Counted from the stretch's first letter, positions 15,620-24,833 are shown. The stretch: 64,000 nucleotides of DNA from DATKRB01 sp035532415 (GCA_035532415.1 DATKRB010000001.1:39303-103302), one strand, 5' to 3'. The notes: generated from the letters alone by a model not told the origin. Translations and numbers: made by a program.

Positions 15620-16978
15620 ATGATGCGCTTCGTGATCATCGGCGGTGGTCCCGCCGGCTACCAGGCCGCCACCGAGGCGGCCCGCCTGGGCGTCGAGGTG
15701 GTGCTCGTCGAGCGCGACGTGATCGGCGGCGCGGCCAACCTGTGGGACTGCATCCCGTCCAAGGCCATGATCGGGACCGGCGGCGCGATGTCCTTCCTCG
15801 GCCGAGCGTCGGGGATGGGGCTCAACGACGTCGCCGGCTCACTCGACCTCGAAGCCCTGCGCGAGCGGATCACCGGCATCGGCCGGCGGCTCGAGGGCTC
15901 GATCGTGCAGATCCTGCAGAGCCAGAGCGTCGACCTGGTCCGGGGGAGCGGCAGATTGACGGGCCCGAACACCGTCGTGGCCGACACGGCCGACGGGGTC
16001 CGCACGTTCGACGCCGACGCCGTCCTCCTGAGCACGGGCAGCCGTCCCCGCCTTCCCGGGTGGGCGGTCCTCGACGCCGACCGGGTCCTCTCGACCCGCG
16101 ATGCCTACCCTCCCAAGGAGCTGCCTGGGCATCTGGTGGTGATCGGTTCCGGGGTCACCGGGGTGGAGTTCGTCCACATGTTCTCGTCGCTCGGCTGCGA
16201 GGTCACGCTCATCGTCAGCCGCGAGCAGGTGCTTCCCCGCAAGGACCCCGAGGTTGCCGCCGTGCTCGAGGCCGACTTCCTCCGCCGGGGCGTGCGCCTC
16301 CTGAAGGGAGCGAGGGCCGTCGGCATCGAGCGGACCCCCGAGGGCGTGGTAGTGGCGTGCGACGACGGCCGTTCGGTCGCGGGCTCGCACGCACTGCTCG
16401 CCATCGGGTCGATCCCCAACGTCGAGGACCTGGGCCTCGATTCGGCCGGCGTGCAGGTCGACGAGGGCGGTTACGTCCCGGTCAACCATCATTGCCAGAC
16501 CTCCGTCCCGCACATCTACGCGGCCGGGGACCTGTCGGGCAAGCTCCCGTTGTCCTCGGTGGCGGCCATGCAGGGCCGGAAGGTCGCCGAGCACGTCATC
16601 GGCGGCCACAGCGTGGCCCACCGCCACCTCAACTACGACAAGGCGGCCTCGGCCATCTTCACCGAGCCCGAGATCGCCGACGTGGGGCTCGCCGAGGCGG
16701 ACGCGTTCGCCGAGGGACGCAAGGTGCGGGTGACCAAGGTACCGTTCGCGGCCAGCGCCAAGGCCCTCATCAACAACGATCCGCGGGGGTTCGTGAAGAT
16801 CGTCTCGGACCCGGCCACCGGGGTGGTGCTGGGCGGCTCGATCGTGGGGCAGAACGCCGCGGAGCTCATTTCGGTGCTGGCCGTCGCCGTGACGGCCGGG
16901 CTGAAGGTCTCCGATCTGGTCGACAGCATGCTGGTCCATCCCTCGCTCTCGGAGGCGGTGGCCGAGGCCGCCGAGTGA
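15620..16978 (+). CDS. lpdA: LpdA-type NAD(P)H flavoprotein (disulfide-reductase fold, single redox Cys)
   Basis: The 452-aa protein has the two-dinucleotide-binding fold of dihydrolipoamide dehydrogenase: FVIIGGGPAGYQAA for FAD, VVIGSGVTGVEF for NAD(P)H, and YAAGDLSGKLPL. The C-terminal dimerisation domain is also present and ends VHPSLSEAVAEA. The redox-active site reads GGAANLWDCIPSK, so the first of the two family cysteines is Ala and only one Cys remains. Mycobacterial LpdA (Rv3303c) shows the same loss and works as an NAD(P)H:quinone reductase. A standard lipoamide dehydrogenase role is therefore unlikely. Confidence 0.85.
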   Translation: MMRFVIIGGGPAGYQAATEAARLGVEVVLVERDVIGGAANLWDCIPSKAMIGTGGAMSFLGRASGMGLNDVAGSLDLEALRERITGIGRRLEGSIVQILQSQSVDLVRGSGRLTGPNTVVADTADGVRTFDADAVLLSTGSRPRLPGWAVLDADRVLSTRDAYPPKELPGHLVVIGSGVTGVEFVHMFSSLGCEVTLIVSREQVLPRKDPEVAAVLEADFLRRGVRLLKGARAVGIERTPEGVVVACDDGRSVAGSHALLAIGSIPNVEDLGLDSAGVQVDEGGYVPVNHHCQTSVPHIYAAGDLSGKLPLSSVAAMQGRKVAEHVIGGHSVAHRHLNYDKAASAIFTEPEIADVGLAEADAFAEGRKVRVTKVPFAASAKALINNDPRGFVKIVSDPATGVVLGGSIVGQNAAELISVLAVAVTAGLKVSDLVDSMLVHPSLSEAVAEAAE

Positions 16979-17008
16979 GGGGGAGCGACCGGTGACCCGG
17001 AGCGACCG

Positions 17009-18025
17009 GTGAACGCGGGCAACATGTACGGCCCGGGCGCCACCTTCGTGGGGGTCCCGCCGGCCGATCTGGCCGACCCGGCCAGCTACGCCGGCGCGGC
17101 GGCCGTCATCATCGGGGCACCCTTTGACGGGGGGACGTCACACCGGCCGGGCTGCCGGTTCGGTCCCCAGGCCATCCGCTCGACCGACTATCTCCCCCAC
17201 GACGGGAGCCGGCCGCATCTGGCGCTGGGCGTCGACCCCCTCATCGAGCTCGGGGTGGTGGACGCAGGGGACGTCGAGATGCCCTCGGGGGAGATGGAGC
17301 GTTCGCTGGAGCGGCTCGAGCAGGCGGTCGCGTCGGTGGCCCGGTCGGGAGCGGTGCCCGTCGTGCTCGGTGGCGACCACACCGTCGCGCTGCCCGACGT
17401 CACCGGCGTCGCCCGTCACGTCGGCTGGGGGAAGGTGTCCGTCGTCCATTTCGACGCGCACGCCGATACCGCCGACACCCAATTCGGTTCCCTGTGGGGG
17501 CACGGGACCCCGATGCGCCGTCTGATCGAGTCGGGGGCGGTGCGGGGCGACCGGTTCGTGCAGATCGGGCTCCGCGGGTACTGGCCGGAGCCCGAGACCC
17601 TCGGCTGGATGTCCCGGCAGGGGATGCGGAGCTACGAGATGTCCGAGATCGCCGGTCGAGGTCTCGATGCGTGCCTGACCGAGGCCTTCGGCATCGCCAC
17701 CGACGGTTGCGACGCCGTCTTCCTCTCGGTGGACGTCGACGTGGTCGATCCCGGGATGGCGCCGGGGACCGGAACCCCCGAGCCGGGCGGCCTGAGCAGC
17801 CGGGAGCTGCTCGACGCCGTGCGACGGACCACGATGGAGGTCCCGGTCGTCGGCCTCGACGTGGTGGAGGTCTCGCCCCCCTATGACCACGCCGAGGTCA
17901 CGGCGTTCCTGGCGAACCGGATCGTGCTCGAAGCGCTGTCGGGGATGGCCTGGCGCCGCCGAGCCCTCGGGGGTCGGCCGACCCGGCATCCCGGGAACCC
18001 CCTTCTGAGCGACCGCCCGACCTGA
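17009..18025 (+). CDS. agmatinase-like ureohydrolase
   Basis: Binuclear manganese ureohydrolase of the arginase/agmatinase family, 338 aa. All metal-ligand motifs are present: VVLGGDHTVALP, VHFDAHADTAD and FLSVDVDVVDPGMAPG, followed by the catalytic-loop region GLDVVEVSPPYD. The fold and motifs fit agmatinase; formimidoylglutamase, guanidinobutyrase or guanidinase cannot be excluded. The start is GTG 17009. The sequence just upstream is a short duplication (GGAGCGACCGGTGA twice), of which only the second copy leads into the open frame. The adjacent PLP decarboxylase on the other strand might supply a diamine or agmatine, but that is inference. Confidence 0.82.
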   Translation: MNAGNMYGPGATFVGVPPADLADPASYAGAAAVIIGAPFDGGTSHRPGCRFGPQAIRSTDYLPHDGSRPHLALGVDPLIELGVVDAGDVEMPSGEMERSLERLEQAVASVARSGAVPVVLGGDHTVALPDVTGVARHVGWGKVSVVHFDAHADTADTQFGSLWGHGTPMRRLIESGAVRGDRFVQIGLRGYWPEPETLGWMSRQGMRSYEMSEIAGRGLDACLTEAFGIATDGCDAVFLSVDVDVVDPGMAPGTGTPEPGGLSSRELLDAVRRTTMEVPVVGLDVVEVSPPYDHAEVTAFLANRIVLEALSGMAWRRRALGGRPTRHPGNPLLSDRPT

Positions 18026-18092
18026 CGCCCGGCCCCACCGATCCCCGGCGCCCGGCCCCCGGCGCCCGGCGCCCGGCGGGACCGCCGGCCGG

Positions 18093-19457
18093 TCAGGCGG
18101 TGGTGGCCAGGATCTCCCGCACCATGTCGACGGTCGTGTCCGGGTGGAGGAAGGCGAGGCGCCCGACCGGAGCACCCTCCCACGTGGTCGGTGTGACGAA
18201 CCCGGTCTGGTCCGCCAGCAGGCGGGCGGACCACGCGTCGTACTCGGCCCGCCCCCAGCCGGTGCGGCGGAACAGGACGATGGAGAGCTCCGGCTCGCGC
18301 ACCAGCTCGAGGTGGGGCAGCTCGGTGATCAGCTCGGCGCTCCGCCGGGCCGTCTCGAGCACGGCTTCCACCGCGCTCCGGTAGGCGGCCGTCCCGTGCA
18401 GAGCGAGGGAGAACCAGAGAGGGAGCCCCCTGGCGCGCCTGGTGAGGTGGAACGCGTAGTCGCTCGGGTTGAAGACCTCCACGCCCGGGGGGTGGATGAC
18501 ATCGAGGTAGGAGGCGTCCTGGGTGTGCACCGCCTTGGCCAGCCGGGGATCCCGGTAGAGGAGAGCAGCGCAGTCGAAGGGGGCGAAGAGCCACTTGTGG
18601 GGGTCGACGATGAACGAGTCGGCGCGCTCGATCCCCTCGAACCGGTGACGGACGGACGGTGCGAGCAGGCCGGCGCCCCCGTAGGCCGCGTCGACATGCA
18701 GCCACAAGGATCGCTCGGCGGCCACTGCGGCGATGCCGGCCAGGTCGTCGATGATCCCGGCGTTGGTGGTCCCCGCCGTCGCCACCACGGCCACCACGTC
18801 CTCGGGGTCGGGGTCGGCGGCCAGGGCGGCCCGGAGGCCGGGCCCCGTCATCCGGTGATCGTCGGTGCGCACCGTCAACGGCTCCACGCCGATGATGTGC
18901 AGGGCCTTCCCCACCGAGGAGTGGGTCTCGTCGCTCACGGCGATGCGCACCCTGCCCGGCCGGGTGCCCCCTCCGCGGAGCCCGCGGGCGTCCCGGGCCA
19001 CCACCAGCGCCGACAGGTTGCCCATCGATCCCCCCGAGACGAAGCACCCCCCTGCGTGCTCGGGGAACCCGGCCAGACCGGCGAGCAGGTGCAGGGCCTG
19101 GTTCTCGGCCGCGACCGCGCCGGCCGCCTCCAACCACGAGGTGCCGTTCAGGGAGGAGCAGGAGACGATCATGTCGAACAGCAGCGCGGCCTTGGTGGGC
19201 GCCGCCGGGATGAAGGAGAGGAAGCGCGGGCTGTCGCACGAGATGACCGCGGTGGCCAGGGACTGGGCGAACAGCTCCAGCAGCTGCTCGGGATCGTGCC
19301 CCTCCTCGCCGAGCAGGCCCGCCAGTGCGGCGTCGAGGGCCGTGCCGGTGGCGCCCCCGAAGTCCAACGACACCGGGTCGAGCGCCAGGCGGTCCCGGCA
19401 GTAGTCGAAGACGAGATCGGTCAGATGCGCGTCGTACGAGAACATCGGGCTGCCCAT
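18093..19457 (-). CDS. group II PLP-dependent amino-acid decarboxylase
   Basis: A 454-aa fold-type I PLP enzyme of the aromatic amino acid / glutamate / diaminobutyrate decarboxylase family. Landmarks are FVSGGSMGNLSALVVARD (phosphate-binding loop), VATAGTTNAG, HVDAAYGGAGLL (the Asp contacting the PLP ring) and VDPHKWLFAPFDC (Schiff-base Lys). The substrate cannot be fixed from sequence. ATG 19457 is preceded by GGGAGG at good spacing. It is convergent with the agmatinase-like gene and divergent from the hydrolase (about 65 nt between starts). Confidence 0.85.
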   Translation of the reverse strand: MGSPMFSYDAHLTDLVFDYCRDRLALDPVSLDFGGATGTALDAALAGLLGEEGHDPEQLLELFAQSLATAVISCDSPRFLSFIPAAPTKAALLFDMIVSCSSLNGTSWLEAAGAVAAENQALHLLAGLAGFPEHAGGCFVSGGSMGNLSALVVARDARGLRGGGTRPGRVRIAVSDETHSSVGKALHIIGVEPLTVRTDDHRMTGPGLRAALAADPDPEDVVAVVATAGTTNAGIIDDLAGIAAVAAERSLWLHVDAAYGGAGLLAPSVRHRFEGIERADSFIVDPHKWLFAPFDCAALLYRDPRLAKAVHTQDASYLDVIHPPGVEVFNPSDYAFHLTRRARGLPLWFSLALHGTAAYRSAVEAVLETARRSAELITELPHLELVREPELSIVLFRRTGWGRAEYDAWSARLLADQTGFVTPTTWEGAPVGRLAFLHPDTTVDMVREILATTA

Positions 19458-19522
19458 CGTCCTCCCTCTCTCGTTCCCCGGCTCGCACCTTGTCACATCG
19501 GTGCCGTCGCTACGCTCGGAGC

Positions 19523-20257
19523 GTGCACTGGGGCCGGGTGACCGTCGCGGACGGTGTGGAGGAGAGGTGGTTCGAGCTCCACCCGGCCGGCCGGTCGGTT
19601 CCGGGGATCCTGTGGACCCCGCCCGGCGCGGGCGGATCGCGGCCGCTGGTCCTGATCGGGCACGGCGCCTCGGGGAACAAGCGCGAGGGTTACGTCCTCG
19701 CCCTGGCCCGCCGTCTGGTCCGGGACCGGGGCTTCGCCGCCGCGGCCATCGACGGGCCAGTGCACGGTGACCGTCGAAGCGACGGCGATGCGGTGCCGGG
19801 TCTCCCCTTCTTGGAGTTCTCGCAGGTCTGGTCGGGGGATCCCACCATGACCGACGGCATGGTGGCCGACTGGACCCACACCCTCGACGCACTGCAGGCC
19901 GTCGAGGGAGTGGGCAAGGGACCGGTCGGGTGGTGGGGGCTCTCGATGGGGACCATCCTGGGCCTGCCTCTGGTGGCGGCGGAGGAGCGGATCACCGCGG
20001 CCGTCCTCGGCCTCATGGGACTGACCGGCCCGTCGCGCGAGCGGATCGCCGCCGACGCGCCCCGGGTCCGGTGCCCGGTGCTGTTCCTGACCCAGTGGAA
20101 CGACGAGCTGTTCTCCCGGGAGTCGGCCGCCGAGCTGTTCGACCTCCTCGGCACCTCCGACAAGCGGCTGCTCGCCAGCATGGGCGGGCACGGCGAGGTG
20201 CCCACCGAGGCGTTCGTGATGAGCGAGCAGTTCCTGGCGAGCCATCTGGGAGGCTGA
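19523..20257 (+). CDS. alpha/beta hydrolase (dienelactone-hydrolase-like)
   Basis: The 244-aa product has the alpha/beta hydrolase layout: LVLIGHGASGNKREGYV for the oxyanion region, GWWGLSMGTILGLP with the G-x-S-x-G nucleophile, CPVLFLTQWNDELFS with the acid, and MGGHGEVP with the catalytic His. The substrate is unknown. GTG 19523 follows TACGCT by 6 nt, so the message is probably leaderless. The 3' end of the gene lies in one copy of a 24-bp direct repeat shared with the end of larC. Confidence 0.8.
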   Translation: MHWGRVTVADGVEERWFELHPAGRSVPGILWTPPGAGGSRPLVLIGHGASGNKREGYVLALARRLVRDRGFAAAAIDGPVHGDRRSDGDAVPGLPFLEFSQVWSGDPTMTDGMVADWTHTLDALQAVEGVGKGPVGWWGLSMGTILGLPLVAAEERITAAVLGLMGLTGPSRERIAADAPRVRCPVLFLTQWNDELFSRESAAELFDLLGTSDKRLLASMGGHGEVPTEAFVMSEQFLASHLGG

Positions 20258-20308
20258 CGGTTCCGCCAGGCCACTACCTCACCCGGGAGGCTGACGGTTC
20301 CGCCAGGC
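20248..20308. repeat. 24-bp direct repeat joining the 3' ends of two convergent genes
   Basis: GGGAGGCTGACGGTTCCGCC... occurs identically at 20248-20271 and 20285-20308 (37-bp period). The first copy contains the stop of the hydrolase gene; the second encodes the last residues of larC (RNRQPPG). Confidence 0.92.
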
Positions 20309-21505
20309 CTCCTCCGCCCGCGAACCCATCTCGCGGGGTGGGACACCGGCTCGATCGGCGGCGCGGGCCACGTCGTCGAACTCGGGCTTCGCCCGGTCCC
20401 GCCCCACTTTCATCCCGATCTGCTCCCCGTCGACCTGCACGCCCGCCATCGACCGGGCGAACGGCCACCGCTCCGCCCGGACGGCTCGGACGCCGAACGT
20501 GCCCGTCGTCGACCGGAGCACGGCGCGCAATCGCTCGGCCAGGGCCGGATCGCCGAGGACGTGCATGGTGTGACCGGGCCGGCCCTTCTTCATGAGGACC
20601 GGCGTGAGCCACGCATCGTGGGCGCCCGCATCGAGCACCGCCCCGATCGCGTGGGCCAGTTGCTCCCCGGTGACGTCGTCGAGGTTGGCCTCGAGCAGGA
20701 GGACCGGTTGTCCCCGAGCGCGGTCGGCGCCGTCGGTGCCACCCGGGTCGGCGGCCACGCTCCCGAGCACCACCTGGGTGCAGTTGGGCAGCTCGTCCAG
20801 CTCGCCCCGGCCCGCCCCGAAGCCCGAGGCCGTCACCCGCATCGCCGGCATCGGCCCGAACGACGTCGACAGGGCGGCGAGGAGGGCGGCGCCGGTGGGG
20901 GTCGTGAGCTCCACCCGTGTGTCCCTCCCGTAGGCGGGGATGCCGTGCAGGAGCCGGACCGCCGCGGGAGACGGGTTGGGAAGCACTCCGTGTGCCGTCA
21001 TCACCGTCCCGGTGCCCGTCGCGACCTCCGAGGCGGTCACCCGGTCGACGCCCAGCAGCTCGAGGGCGGCGGCGGTGCCGACCACGTCGATCACCGCGTC
21101 GTGTCCGCCGACCTCGTGGAAGTGCACGTCCTCGGGGCGCCGGCCGTGCAGGCGGCCCTCGACGTCGGCGAGCAGCCGGAAGGTCCGCAGCGACCGATCG
21201 GCGACCCGCTCGGGTAGGCGGGCGCTCTCTATCAGAGAGACGATGTCCCCGTAGGTGCGCGCCGTCCGGTCACCGGTGGTCGACACGATCGCCGCGGTGC
21301 AGGTGATGCCGCCCCGCAGGGGGTGCTCGACGGCCAGGTCCCACCCGGGCAGGGGGATCCTGCTCAGGAGCGATCGCAGCTCGTCGACGTCGGCCCCCGC
21401 GTCGATCAGGCTGCCCAGGGCCATGTCGCCGGCGATCCCGGCGAAGCAGTGGAACCAGGCGACGGTGGCGGTCCGCCCACGCGGCATCGAAACCTCGCCG
21501 CTCAT
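20279..21505 (-). CDS. larC: nickel-pincer cofactor nickel-insertase LarC
   Basis: LarC is the CTP-dependent cyclometallase that inserts nickel into the pyridinium dithiocarboxylate mononucleotide. The N-terminal half has WFHCFAGIAGDMALGSLIDAG, HFHEVGGHDAVIDVVG and ELTTPTGAALLA; the C-terminal half has LEANLDDVTGEQLAHA and TPVLMKKGRPGH. Both halves are in one 408-aa frame, whereas Lactobacillus makes the full protein by programmed frameshifting. ATG 21505 overlaps the larB stop (ATGA), indicating coupled translation. The user enzyme (a LarA-type racemase or epimerase) is not in the window. Confidence 0.92.
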   Translation of the reverse strand: MSGEVSMPRGRTATVAWFHCFAGIAGDMALGSLIDAGADVDELRSLLSRIPLPGWDLAVEHPLRGGITCTAAIVSTTGDRTARTYGDIVSLIESARLPERVADRSLRTFRLLADVEGRLHGRRPEDVHFHEVGGHDAVIDVVGTAAALELLGVDRVTASEVATGTGTVMTAHGVLPNPSPAAVRLLHGIPAYGRDTRVELTTPTGAALLAALSTSFGPMPAMRVTASGFGAGRGELDELPNCTQVVLGSVAADPGGTDGADRARGQPVLLLEANLDDVTGEQLAHAIGAVLDAGAHDAWLTPVLMKKGRPGHTMHVLGDPALAERLRAVLRSTTGTFGVRAVRAERWPFARSMAGVQVDGEQIGMKVGRDRAKPEFDDVARAADRAGVPPREMGSRAEEAWRNRQPPG

Positions 21506-22260
21506 GGGAGGAGCCGGGCCACCGCGCAGGCCGCACCGAACCCGTTGTCGATGCCGACGACGGTGATCCCCGCCGCGCAGGAGGTGAGCATGGCCAGAAG
21601 GGCGGTCACCCCCTCGAACCCCGCGCCGTAGCCGGTGCTGGTCGGCACAGCCACCACGGGCGCCCCGGTGATGCCTCCCACCAGGCTGGCCAGCGCCCCC
21701 TCCATGCCGGCGACGACGATCACCGCGTCGGCAAGGGCGAGCTCGTCGGCCGAGGCGAGCAGGCGGTGCACGCCGGCGACCCCGCAGTCGGCGAGGACCT
21801 CGGGGTCGAGCCCGAGACCGCAGAGGACCGCCCGGCACTCGTCGGCGACCGGGAGGTCCGCGGTGCCGGCGGTGACCACGAGGACCCGCGCCGACCGGCG
21901 CGGTGCCGGTCGCCAGACCACCGTGTGGTGCGTGCCGCACCGGACGACGTTCCCGTGGTGCCCGGCCGAGGCCGCCGCGCCGGTTGCCGCCCCCACCTGC
22001 GCGGCGTGCGCCCGGGTGAGGAGCACCGGGCCGCTCGGCTCGCTCAGCAGCTCCACCACGATGGCGGCGCACTGCTCGGGGGTCTTGCCCGGACCGTAGA
22101 TCGCCTCGGGCAGTCCCTGGCGGAGGTTCCGGTGGTGATCGACGCGGGAGAAGCCCAGGTCGGCGAAAGGAAGGCGGCGGAGCCGGGCCACCGCGTCGTC
22201 GGGCGGGCAGGTCCCGTCGGCGACGTCGGCCAGCAGCTGTCGGAGCGCGGGTTCGTCCAT
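21502..22260 (-). CDS. larB: pyridinium-3,5-biscarboxylic acid mononucleotide synthase LarB
   Basis: LarB carboxylates and hydrolyses nicotinic acid adenine dinucleotide to P2CMN, the first step of nickel-pincer cofactor synthesis. The 252-aa protein has a PurE-like C-terminal domain: VLVVTAGTADLPVADE, ADCGVAGVHRLL and VVAGMEGALASLVGG, then PVVAVPTSTGYGAG. The N-terminal third carries DHHRNLRQGLPEAIYGPGKTPEQ. ATG 22260 is chosen, with AGGAT about 10 nt upstream; GTG 22269 is an in-frame alternative. It is divergent from pheA with only about 23 nt between starts, so the two promoters overlap. Confidence 0.92.
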   Translation of the reverse strand: MDEPALRQLLADVADGTCPPDDAVARLRRLPFADLGFSRVDHHRNLRQGLPEAIYGPGKTPEQCAAIVVELLSEPSGPVLLTRAHAAQVGAATGAAASAGHHGNVVRCGTHHTVVWRPAPRRSARVLVVTAGTADLPVADECRAVLCGLGLDPEVLADCGVAGVHRLLASADELALADAVIVVAGMEGALASLVGGITGAPVVAVPTSTGYGAGFEGVTALLAMLTSCAAGITVVGIDNGFGAACAVARLLP

Positions 22261-22283
22261 GTTGTTCACTATCCTGCCCGGGA

Positions 22284-23216
22284 GTGACCCCTCCTGCGAC
22301 CTCGGTCGCTTACCTCGGCCCTGCGGGGACGTTCACCGAGGAGGCCCTCCTGAGCCAGCCGGACTACGCCTCGGCCGCGCTCGAGCCGATGAACATGATC
22401 GGCGACGTCCTCGACATCGTGGCCAGGGGCGGGGTCGACCTGGGGTTCGTCCCGATCGAGAACGCGATAGAGGGGACCGTGAGCGCCACCCTCGACGGCC
22501 TGGTGTTCGACCACGACCTGCTCATTCAGCGCGAGGTCGTCGCCGACATCCACCTCCACCTGATGGCCCCTCCCGGCACCTCCGTCGGCGAGGTCCGGCG
22601 CGTCCTGTCGATCCCCGTCGCCCTGGCGCAGTGCCGAGCGTTCCTCGCCGAGCACTTCAGGGGCGCCGAGCAGGTGGCGGCCAACTCCACCGCCGACGCG
22701 GCCCGGATCCTCGGGGAGCGCCCCGAGCCCGGCGTGGCGGCGATCGCCCCCCGGTTGGCGGCCAAGCTGTACGGGCTCGAGATCCTGGCCGAGGACGTCG
22801 AGGACCATCCGGACAACCAGACCCGGTTCGTGTCGTTGGCGAGGGGGGGCGTGCCCGCCCCCACCGGGCACGATCGGACGAGCATCGTGTGCTTCCAGCG
22901 GGCGGACCGCCCGGGCAGCCTGCACGGGATCCTCGGTCAGTTCGCCGCCCGCAACATCAACCTCACCAAGGTGGAGTCCCGGCCGACCAAGCGCGGCCTC
23001 GGGGACTACTGCTTCGTCATCGACCTGGCGGGCCACCTGGCCGACGAGGTGATCGCCGACTGCCTGCGGGACCTGCACGCGGAGCTGGCCGGGGTGAAGT
23101 TCCTGGGCTCGTACCCGGCTGCCGGTGCGCACGGGGCGGTCCGCCGGCGCCAGGCCAACCGCGCCTGGCGGGCCGCCGATCGCTGGATCGATTCCCTGCG
23201 CGAGCAGATCGATTGA
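22284..23216 (+). CDS. pheA: prephenate dehydratase
   Basis: Monofunctional PDT that makes phenylpyruvate for phenylalanine synthesis. The catalytic domain starts VAYLGPAGTFTEEALL and ends with DNQTRFVSLARG, whose Thr-Arg-Phe is essential in the family. An ACT domain follows (CFQRADRPGSLHGILGQFAAR) with VESRPTKRGLGDYCF, the Phe-binding ESRP regulatory motif, so feedback inhibition is expected. At 310 aa there is no chorismate mutase domain. GTG 22284 lies 8 nt after TATCCT. Confidence 0.93.
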   Translation: MTPPATSVAYLGPAGTFTEEALLSQPDYASAALEPMNMIGDVLDIVARGGVDLGFVPIENAIEGTVSATLDGLVFDHDLLIQREVVADIHLHLMAPPGTSVGEVRRVLSIPVALAQCRAFLAEHFRGAEQVAANSTADAARILGERPEPGVAAIAPRLAAKLYGLEILAEDVEDHPDNQTRFVSLARGGVPAPTGHDRTSIVCFQRADRPGSLHGILGQFAARNINLTKVESRPTKRGLGDYCFVIDLAGHLADEVIADCLRDLHAELAGVKFLGSYPAAGAHGAVRRRQANRAWRAADRWIDSLREQID

Positions 23217-23231
23217 GCGGGCAGGGTCGAG

Positions 23232-24833
23232 CTACCGGCTGACCAGGGGATCGTTGCAGGGGAGGAGGATGTCCGGCCGCACGCCGCGCCGGACGGGCAC
23301 CTTGTCCCGCACGAGGAGGAACGAGGCGGCGGCCCCCGCCGCGCACATGCCGGCGGAGATCCACATGGCCGTGGCGTAGCCGTGCCGGAGCCCGACCGCC
23401 AGGGAGGCGCCCCCGATGCCAGCGACCGCCGGCAGGAGTGCCACGGCGATCAGGCCGGAGAGACGGGCGAGCGCGTTGTTGACCCCCGACGCCGTCCCCG
23501 CGCGCTCGTCGTTCACGGCGGCGAGCACCGTGGCGGTCAACGGCGCGACGGTCATGGTCATCCCGAGGCCGAACACCGTCACCGCAGGCAGCACGGTCCC
23601 GAGGAAGGTGCTGCCCGGACCGATCCGGGCGAAGAGGACGAGCCCGACCGATGCGACCAGCGGGCCGGCCGTCATCGGGATGCGGGGGCCGATCCGCTGG
23701 GCGAGCTGGCCGGCCGCCGGTGAGAGCAGGAGCATGAGGAGGGTGAACGGGACCAGGGAGGCGCCGGTGGCCAGGGCCGAGTAGCCCAACGACACCTGCA
23801 GGCGGAGCACCACCAGGAACAGGGCGCCGCCGAGGGCCCCGTACACGGCGAAGGTCGTGAGGTTGGCGCCCGTGAACTGCCGTGAGCGGAAGAGGCGGAG
23901 CGGCAACATCGGGTGGGCGGCCCTCCGTTCGCGCAGGACGAACGCCACCAGCGCCGCGACGCCGATGCCGCCCGCAACGACGCCGGCGTGCCGCTCGATG
24001 AGGGCGTAGGCGAGACCGGCCAGGCCGAGGCTGACCAGCGCCGCACCGAGCCAGTCCGGGGGGCCGGGTTCGTGGGAGCGGGTGTCTGGCACGTGGCGGA
24101 GAGCGATCCACCCCGCCAGCGCGGCCAGTGGCACGTTGATGAGGAAGATGAGGCGCCACGTGGCCGTGTCGATGAGCCAGCCGCCCACGAACGGGCCGAT
24201 GGCGCTGACCACACCGGCCAGGCCCGACCACATCCCGATGGCCCGCCCCCGGTCATCGGGATGGAAGGTGGTCGAGATGATCGAGAGGCTGCCCGGGACG
24301 AGCAGCGCACCGCCCACCCCCTGCACCGTTCGCGCCGCCACGAGGAGCCCGGAGGTGGGCGCTATCGCGCACAGCAACGACGCGGCGACGAACCCGCCCA
24401 GGCCGGCGACGAAGACGGACCGCCGGCCGTAGCGGTCCCCGAGGCTCCCGCCGAGCAGGATCAGCGCCGAAAGGGTGACCAGGTAGGCGTCGATCGTCCA
24501 CTGCAGGGTCGAGATCGGGGCATGGAAGTCGCGGCCGATCGCCGGCAGGGCGACGTTCACCACGGTGCCGTCGAGGAAGACGACGCCCGAACCGAGCACG
24601 GCCGCGGCGAGGACCCACCGGGCCTCGGCCGTGCCGTAGCGGAGCGAGCCCGGGGCCGTCAGGCGCGGCCGACGACTTCTCGTCCCTCTACCCGATCGAT
24701 CGCCATCGCCGGAGCTGGCGGGCCACCGGGATCGTTCCCCGAGGACAGCGCCGACCGGACGGACCGCTCGGTGTCGACGATCACGACGCCCACGGCGAGC
24801 CCCCTTGCCCCTGCTCTCTTCGGCAGACCTCAC
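23232..24833 (-). CDS. MFS drug:H+ antiporter, DHA2 (14-TM) family
   Basis: An integral membrane exporter with about 14 predicted helices. Family marks are the helix-1 segment VVFLDGTVVNVALPAI, LGGSLGDRYGRRSVFV (MFS motif A) and VQGVGGALLVPGSLSII (motif C-like). The GPFVGGWLID antiporter motif is also present. The substrate is unknown; relatives expel drugs or lipids. GTG 24833 is the start chosen, giving 533 aa with a basic, unconserved N-terminal stretch of about 65 residues before helix 1, so a later start is possible. Convergent with pheA. Confidence 0.85.
   Translation of the reverse strand: MRSAEESRGKGARRGRRDRRHRAVRPVGAVLGERSRWPASSGDGDRSGRGTRSRRPRLTAPGSLRYGTAEARWVLAAAVLGSGVVFLDGTVVNVALPAIGRDFHAPISTLQWTIDAYLVTLSALILLGGSLGDRYGRRSVFVAGLGGFVAASLLCAIAPTSGLLVAARTVQGVGGALLVPGSLSIISTTFHPDDRGRAIGMWSGLAGVVSAIGPFVGGWLIDTATWRLIFLINVPLAALAGWIALRHVPDTRSHEPGPPDWLGAALVSLGLAGLAYALIERHAGVVAGGIGVAALVAFVLRERRAAHPMLPLRLFRSRQFTGANLTTFAVYGALGGALFLVVLRLQVSLGYSALATGASLVPFTLLMLLLSPAAGQLAQRIGPRIPMTAGPLVASVGLVLFARIGPGSTFLGTVLPAVTVFGLGMTMTVAPLTATVLAAVNDERAGTASGVNNALARLSGLIAVALLPAVAGIGGASLAVGLRHGYATAMWISAGMCAAGAAASFLLVRDKVPVRRGVRPDILLPCNDPLVSR

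Noticed and set aside
18144..19541. A 465-codon plus-strand frame opposite the PLP decarboxylase.
   Set aside because: The minus-strand frame has the full PLP-enzyme signature and a good ribosome-binding site; the plus-strand frame has neither.
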